Positions 5,305 to 7,432 of a stretch of DNA of 7,432 nt are shown here, one piece after another. Source of the stretch: Spirochaetaceae bacterium (GTDB taxonomy: Bacteria; Spirochaetota; Spirochaetia; Spirochaetales_E; Spirochaetaceae_B); assembly GCA_003249275.1 (NCBI GenBank), contig QKJO01000163.1, positions 1 to 7,432 on the forward strand. The letters run 5' to 3'. The notes under the pieces are model-generated. The model did no database searches, was not told where the DNA came from, and saw nothing but the letters and a program-made list of their open reading frames with translations. Position numbers and translations under genes: made by a program. The first letter of the stretch is position 1, and every line of letters starts with the position of its first letter.

Positions 5305-5320
5305 GAAACAGTATTTCAGA
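5302..5320 (+). promoter_or_regulatory. KdgR-like operator over the kduD transcription start
   Basis: The 19-bp site has a CTGAAA-CAGTA-TTTCAG inverted repeat (5303-5319), and an overlapping ATACTG-AAA-CAGTAT palindrome spans 5300-5314. Compared from memory with the enterobacterial KdgR consensus AATRAAAYRNYRTTTYATT, it agrees at 15 of 18 defined positions. Its position on the -10 box and start suits repression relieved by a pectin- or uronate-derived intermediate. That the cognate regulator is KdgR-like (IclR family) is inference; no regulator gene is in the window. Confidence 0.55.
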
Positions 5321-5337
5321 ATTCGACAGGATAAGCG

Positions 5338-5360
5338 CCAGGGCTGGATGCCTGCTCTGG
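5338..5360 (+). other. Hairpin in the kduD 5' leader
   Basis: CCAGGGC (5338-5344) can pair with GCTCTGG (5354-5360) through 7 bp including one G-T wobble, with a 9-nt loop. It ends 6 nt before the AGGAGA ribosome binding site (5367-5372). It may modulate translation or be fortuitous; the following TTTGAT is too short for a terminator. Confidence 0.3.
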
Positions 5361-5377
5361 TTTGATAGGAGAACACT

Positions 5378-6136
5378 ATGTCTTTCAGTTTCGATTTAAC
5401 AGGTAAAACAGCTGTCGTCACCGGATGCAGTACCGGACTGGGGCAGGGAATCTGTCTCGGAATGGCACAGGCCGGGGCAAAGGTCGTCGGTGTGGGAACA
5501 AGCGATCCCTCCGATACCGCCGCTAAAATCGCCGCCATGGGCGGAGAGTTTCACTGGGTCAAAGCCGATCTTTCCTCCATCGAGCCCATTCAGGGAATCA
5601 TCGATGAAACCGTTAAAAAGTACGGTTCACTGGATATCCTGGTGAACAACGCCGGTATCATCCGCCGGGAGGACTCCATCAACTTCACCGAGAAAGACTG
5701 GGATGACGTCATGAACATCAACCTGAAGAGCGTCTTTTTCTTCTGCCAGGCTGCGGCCAGACAGTTTATGAAACAGGGAAAGGGCGGCAAGATCATCAAC
5801 ATAGCCTCCATGCTCTCCTATCAGGGCGGGATCAGAGTTCCCTCCTATACATCCAGCAAGAGCGGACTTCTGGGACTGACCAGGCTCCTGGCCTGCGAGT
5901 GGGCCAGGGACAACATCAATGTCAACGGAATTGCGCCCGGTTACATGGATACGAACAACACCGAAGCCCTCCGCAACGATCCCGACAGATCGGCTGCCAT
6001 TCTGGCCCGTATCCCCGCCGACCGCTGGGGTCTGCCTTCGGATGTGGCCGGTCCCGCCGTATTCCTTGCCTCTTCCGCCAGTGATTACATCAACGGATTC
6101 ACCCTCGCCGTAGACGGCGGATGGCTGGCCCGCTGA
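5378..6136 (+). CDS. kduD: 2-dehydro-3-deoxy-D-gluconate 5-dehydrogenase KduD (SDR family)
   Basis: This 252-residue short-chain dehydrogenase is essentially the length of E. coli KduD (253). KduD reduces 2,5-diketo-3-deoxygluconate with NAD(P)H to 2-keto-3-deoxygluconate in breakdown of pectin and other uronate polymers; it acts in the cytoplasm. The cofactor-binding TGCSTGLGQG (15-24), NNAG (90-93) and catalytic N114, S144, Y157 and K161 are all present. Long stretches closely match KduD as I recall it, including NNAGIIRRED, EKDWDDVMNIN, IASMLSYQGGIRVPSYT, APGYMDTNNT and the C-terminal AVDGGWLAR. The ATG at 5378 has AGGAGA 5 nt upstream. The gene is first in an operon with the aldo/keto reductase, behind a sigma-70 promoter and a KdgR-like site. 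No kduI isomerase gene is visible. Specificity for a related sugar acid cannot be excluded. Confidence 0.9.
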   Translation: MSFSFDLTGKTAVVTGCSTGLGQGICLGMAQAGAKVVGVGTSDPSDTAAKIAAMGGEFHWVKADLSSIEPIQGIIDETVKKYGSLDILVNNAGIIRREDSINFTEKDWDDVMNINLKSVFFFCQAAARQFMKQGKGGKIINIASMLSYQGGIRVPSYTSSKSGLLGLTRLLACEWARDNINVNGIAPGYMDTNNTEALRNDPDRSAAILARIPADRWGLPSDVAGPAVFLASSASDYINGFTLAVDGGWLAR

Positions 6137-6161
6137 TTCCGGTTCTGATGGAGAGAGTGAA

Positions 6162-7109
6162 ATGAAAGAACTGCCCCTCGGCCGCAGCGGTCTGAATGTC
6201 TCCGAGCTCTGTCTCGGTACGATGCTCTTCGGCGTCAGCGTCAGTGAAGAAGTTTCATTCTCTCTGATGGATTATTACTACGAACAGGGCGGCCGGTTTT
6301 TCGATACGGCCAACAAATACGCCACCTGGATTCCCGGATTTCCGGATCCCGTGGGCGAGCATGTTCTGGGCCGGTGGATCAAATCCAGAGGCTGCCGGAA
6401 TGAGGTCGTCATCGCCACCAAGATGGGACTGGCCTACCATGATGTCCCCCGGGGTCTGAAGAAGGAACTGATCCTTCAGGAAGCGGACAAGAGTCTGAAG
6501 AGACTGGGTGTGGAAAGAATCGATCTTCTCTACGCCCATGCGGATGACTATTCGGTTCCCCAGGAAGAAACGATGGAAGCCTTTCATGAGCTGGTAGAGG
6601 CGGGGAAGGTACGCTCCCTGGGAGCCAGCAACTTTTACGCCTGGCGGATGGCAAAGGCCAATGATCTGGCCCGGGAGAGGGGGTGGACTCCCTTCTGCTG
6701 CCTGCAGGCCAGGCTCTCCGCCGTCTGGCCCCGAACCCATGCCGGTTTCGGCATACAGCGTCCGGCAAGTCCGGAGGTCATCGACTACTGCCGCAGCGAG
6801 GACATAGCCCTCCTGGCCTTTTCTCCCCTCCTCAAGGGGTTCTTCGGCAGAACAGACCGGGATATCCCCGATACCTACGACACCCCGGACAGCAGAGAGA
6901 TCGTCAGACTCTTCAGGGAAGAGGCGTCATCACAAGGCGTTTCAGCCAACACACTGGTTCTGGGCTGGCTGAGAGAGCAGGGGTTTATCCCTCTGATCAC
7001 CGGCAGTACTCCGGAGCAGATGAAGGAGAACATGGCTTCTCTGAGCTGTTCGCCCGGTGAAGAATGCAGCGGGAAAATCAAAGATCTCTTCTTCCCTCAG
7101 ACGGGATAG
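6162..7109 (+). CDS. Aldo/keto reductase, probable sugar or sugar-acid oxidoreductase
   Basis: This is a 315-residue NADP-type aldo/keto reductase with a (beta/alpha)8 barrel. The N-terminus LPLGRSGLNVSELCLGTMLFG is typical of the family. The catalytic tetrad is complete: D48 and Y53 in the FFDTANKYA segment, K87 in ATKMG, and H126 in LLYAHADD. GASNFYAWR (154-162), LLAFSPLLKGFF (217-228) and the cofactor-binding ITGSTPEQMKEN (279-290) follow. An insert after Y53 with WIPGFPDPVGEHVLGRWI occurs in a subset of these enzymes. There is no signal peptide. The ATG at 6162 follows GGAG at 8 nt, and the gene starts 25 nt after kduD, so the two are almost surely cotranscribed. A role in the same uronate or deoxy-sugar pathway is inferred from context; the substrate cannot be told from sequence. 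Confidence 0.88.
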   Translation: MKELPLGRSGLNVSELCLGTMLFGVSVSEEVSFSLMDYYYEQGGRFFDTANKYATWIPGFPDPVGEHVLGRWIKSRGCRNEVVIATKMGLAYHDVPRGLKKELILQEADKSLKRLGVERIDLLYAHADDYSVPQEETMEAFHELVEAGKVRSLGASNFYAWRMAKANDLARERGWTPFCCLQARLSAVWPRTHAGFGIQRPASPEVIDYCRSEDIALLAFSPLLKGFFGRTDRDIPDTYDTPDSREIVRLFREEASSQGVSANTLVLGWLREQGFIPLITGSTPEQMKENMASLSCSPGEECSGKIKDLFFPQTG

Positions 7110-7121
7110 AGACAGTTTTTT
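7085..7121 (+). terminator. Probable terminator of the kduD-aldo/keto reductase operon
   Basis: TCTCT (7085-7089) pairs with AGAGA (7108-7112) and TCCC (7093-7096) with GGGA (7103-7106). A small internal loop and a 6-nt apical loop complete the hairpin. Six T residues (7116-7121) follow after 3 nt. The stem begins inside the last codons of the reductase gene. The interrupted stem makes this less certain than the terminator at 2311-2349. Confidence 0.5.
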
Positions 7122-7130
7122 AAAGATGGG

Positions 7131-7157
7131 TTCAGCCGTCGGGATACTGACGCTGAA
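7131..7157 (-). other. Inverted repeat at the 3' end of the HD-GYP gene
   Basis: TTCAGC and GTC pair with GAC and GCTGAA around an 8-nt loop, with one bulged C, making a 9-bp interrupted stem. It covers the last codons and the stop of the - strand gene. On the - strand the following sequence (CCCATCTTT) is only weakly T-rich, so it is at best a weak terminator for that gene. Confidence 0.3.
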
Positions 7158-7432
7158 TCTTCATCAGTTCATCCCTGCTGGCCAGAAAAAGGTCCACCAG
7201 TGCGGGATCAAAGGATCTTCCCCTTTCCTTCTCAATCTGACTGAATACCTTCTCTTCCGGCCAGGCTTCCTTGTAGTATCTTTTGTTGGTCAGAGCATCG
7301 AACACATCGACCAGGGCTGTCAGCCGGGCGGACCAGGGGATCTCTTCTCCCGACAGGCCGTTGGGATATCCGCCGCCGTTCCACTTTTCATGATGATTCA
7401 GGGCGATGTCGGCGGCGGTTCGGATGGTCGCC
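7132..7432 (-). CDS. HD-GYP domain protein, C-terminal fragment (5' end outside window)
   Basis: Reading the complementary strand from the right edge gives 99 residues ending at TGA (complement of 7132-7134). They form the C-terminal half of an HD-GYP domain, the cyclic-di-GMP phosphodiesterase class. Visible motifs are NHHEKWNGGGYPNGLSG (fragment residues 12-28, with the metal-ligand HH and the GYP signature) and IPWSARLTALVDVFDALT (31-48, with the conserved D42 and D45). RYYKEAW follows. The protein ends about 15 residues after the domain. The HD dyad and any N-terminal sensor or receiver domain lie beyond the window, so the input signal is unknown and activity cannot be judged fully. The gene is convergent with the aldo/keto reductase gene with 22 bp between stops and shows no functional link to it. 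Confidence 0.9.
   Translation of the reverse strand, partial: ATIRTAADIALNHHEKWNGGGYPNGLSGEEIPWSARLTALVDVFDALTNKRYYKEAWPEEKVFSQIEKERGRSFDPALVDLFLASRDELMKIQRQYPDG

Noticed and set aside
6255..6768. Open frames opposite the aldo/keto reductase gene
   Set aside because: They are shadow frames; the + strand protein has a complete catalytic tetrad.
7115..7126. Third copy of the TTTTTTAAGAT leader motif
   Set aside because: It reads TTTTTTAAAGAT, is not exact, and lies in the U-tract of a probable terminator with no + strand gene after it.

Overview
The window covers the 3' part of a nitrogen-fixation (nif) gene cluster and the start of an unrelated sugar-acid catabolism locus. The nif genes and their features are colinear on the + strand. 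A partial signalling gene enters from the right edge on the - strand. The nif content (NifB with a C-terminal NifX-like domain, a thioredoxin-fold [2Fe-2S] ferredoxin of the Clostridium pasteurianum type, NifV, NifA), together with KduD and an HD-GYP protein, suggests an anaerobic or facultative, probably Gram-negative bacterium of moderate GC content. A diazotrophic spirochaete or a Desulfovibrio-like organism would fit; I favour a spirochaete only weakly, and nothing in the window proves the taxon.

Region 1 (1-2349), FeMo-cofactor assembly: the C-terminal part of nifN, complete nifB and a [2Fe-2S] ferredoxin gene follow one another with short gaps and end at a convincing Rho-independent terminator (2311-2349). 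NifB makes the NifB-co core cluster, NifEN is the scaffold that receives it, and the ferredoxin is a plausible electron donor.

Region 2 (2350-5236), regulated nifV-nifA unit: an AT-rich 173-bp control region holds a near-consensus sigma-54 promoter (GG-N10-GC), two 14-bp direct repeats 30 bp apart and two perfect short palindromes. It is followed by nifV (homocitrate synthase) and, 2 nt later, nifA (sigma-54-dependent activator). A NifA gene behind a sigma-54 promoter implies positive autoregulation. The sigma-54 start site would lie almost on the nifV ATG, and nifV has no visible Shine-Dalgarno sequence, unlike every other gene here with a visible start.

Region 3 (5237-7121), sugar-acid operon: a good sigma-70 promoter (TTGACC-N16-TATACT) overlaps a palindrome that closely resembles the KdgR operator. 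It drives kduD (2-dehydro-3-deoxy-D-gluconate 5-dehydrogenase) and an aldo/keto reductase, and a probable terminator follows. This locus is functionally separate from nif.

Region 4 (7132-7432, - strand): the last 99 codons of an HD-GYP-domain protein, convergent with the aldo/keto reductase gene.

There is no sign of mobile elements, CRISPR arrays, tRNA or rRNA. No gene-free stretch exceeds 300 bp. I see no wholly new system; the most interesting signals are regulatory.
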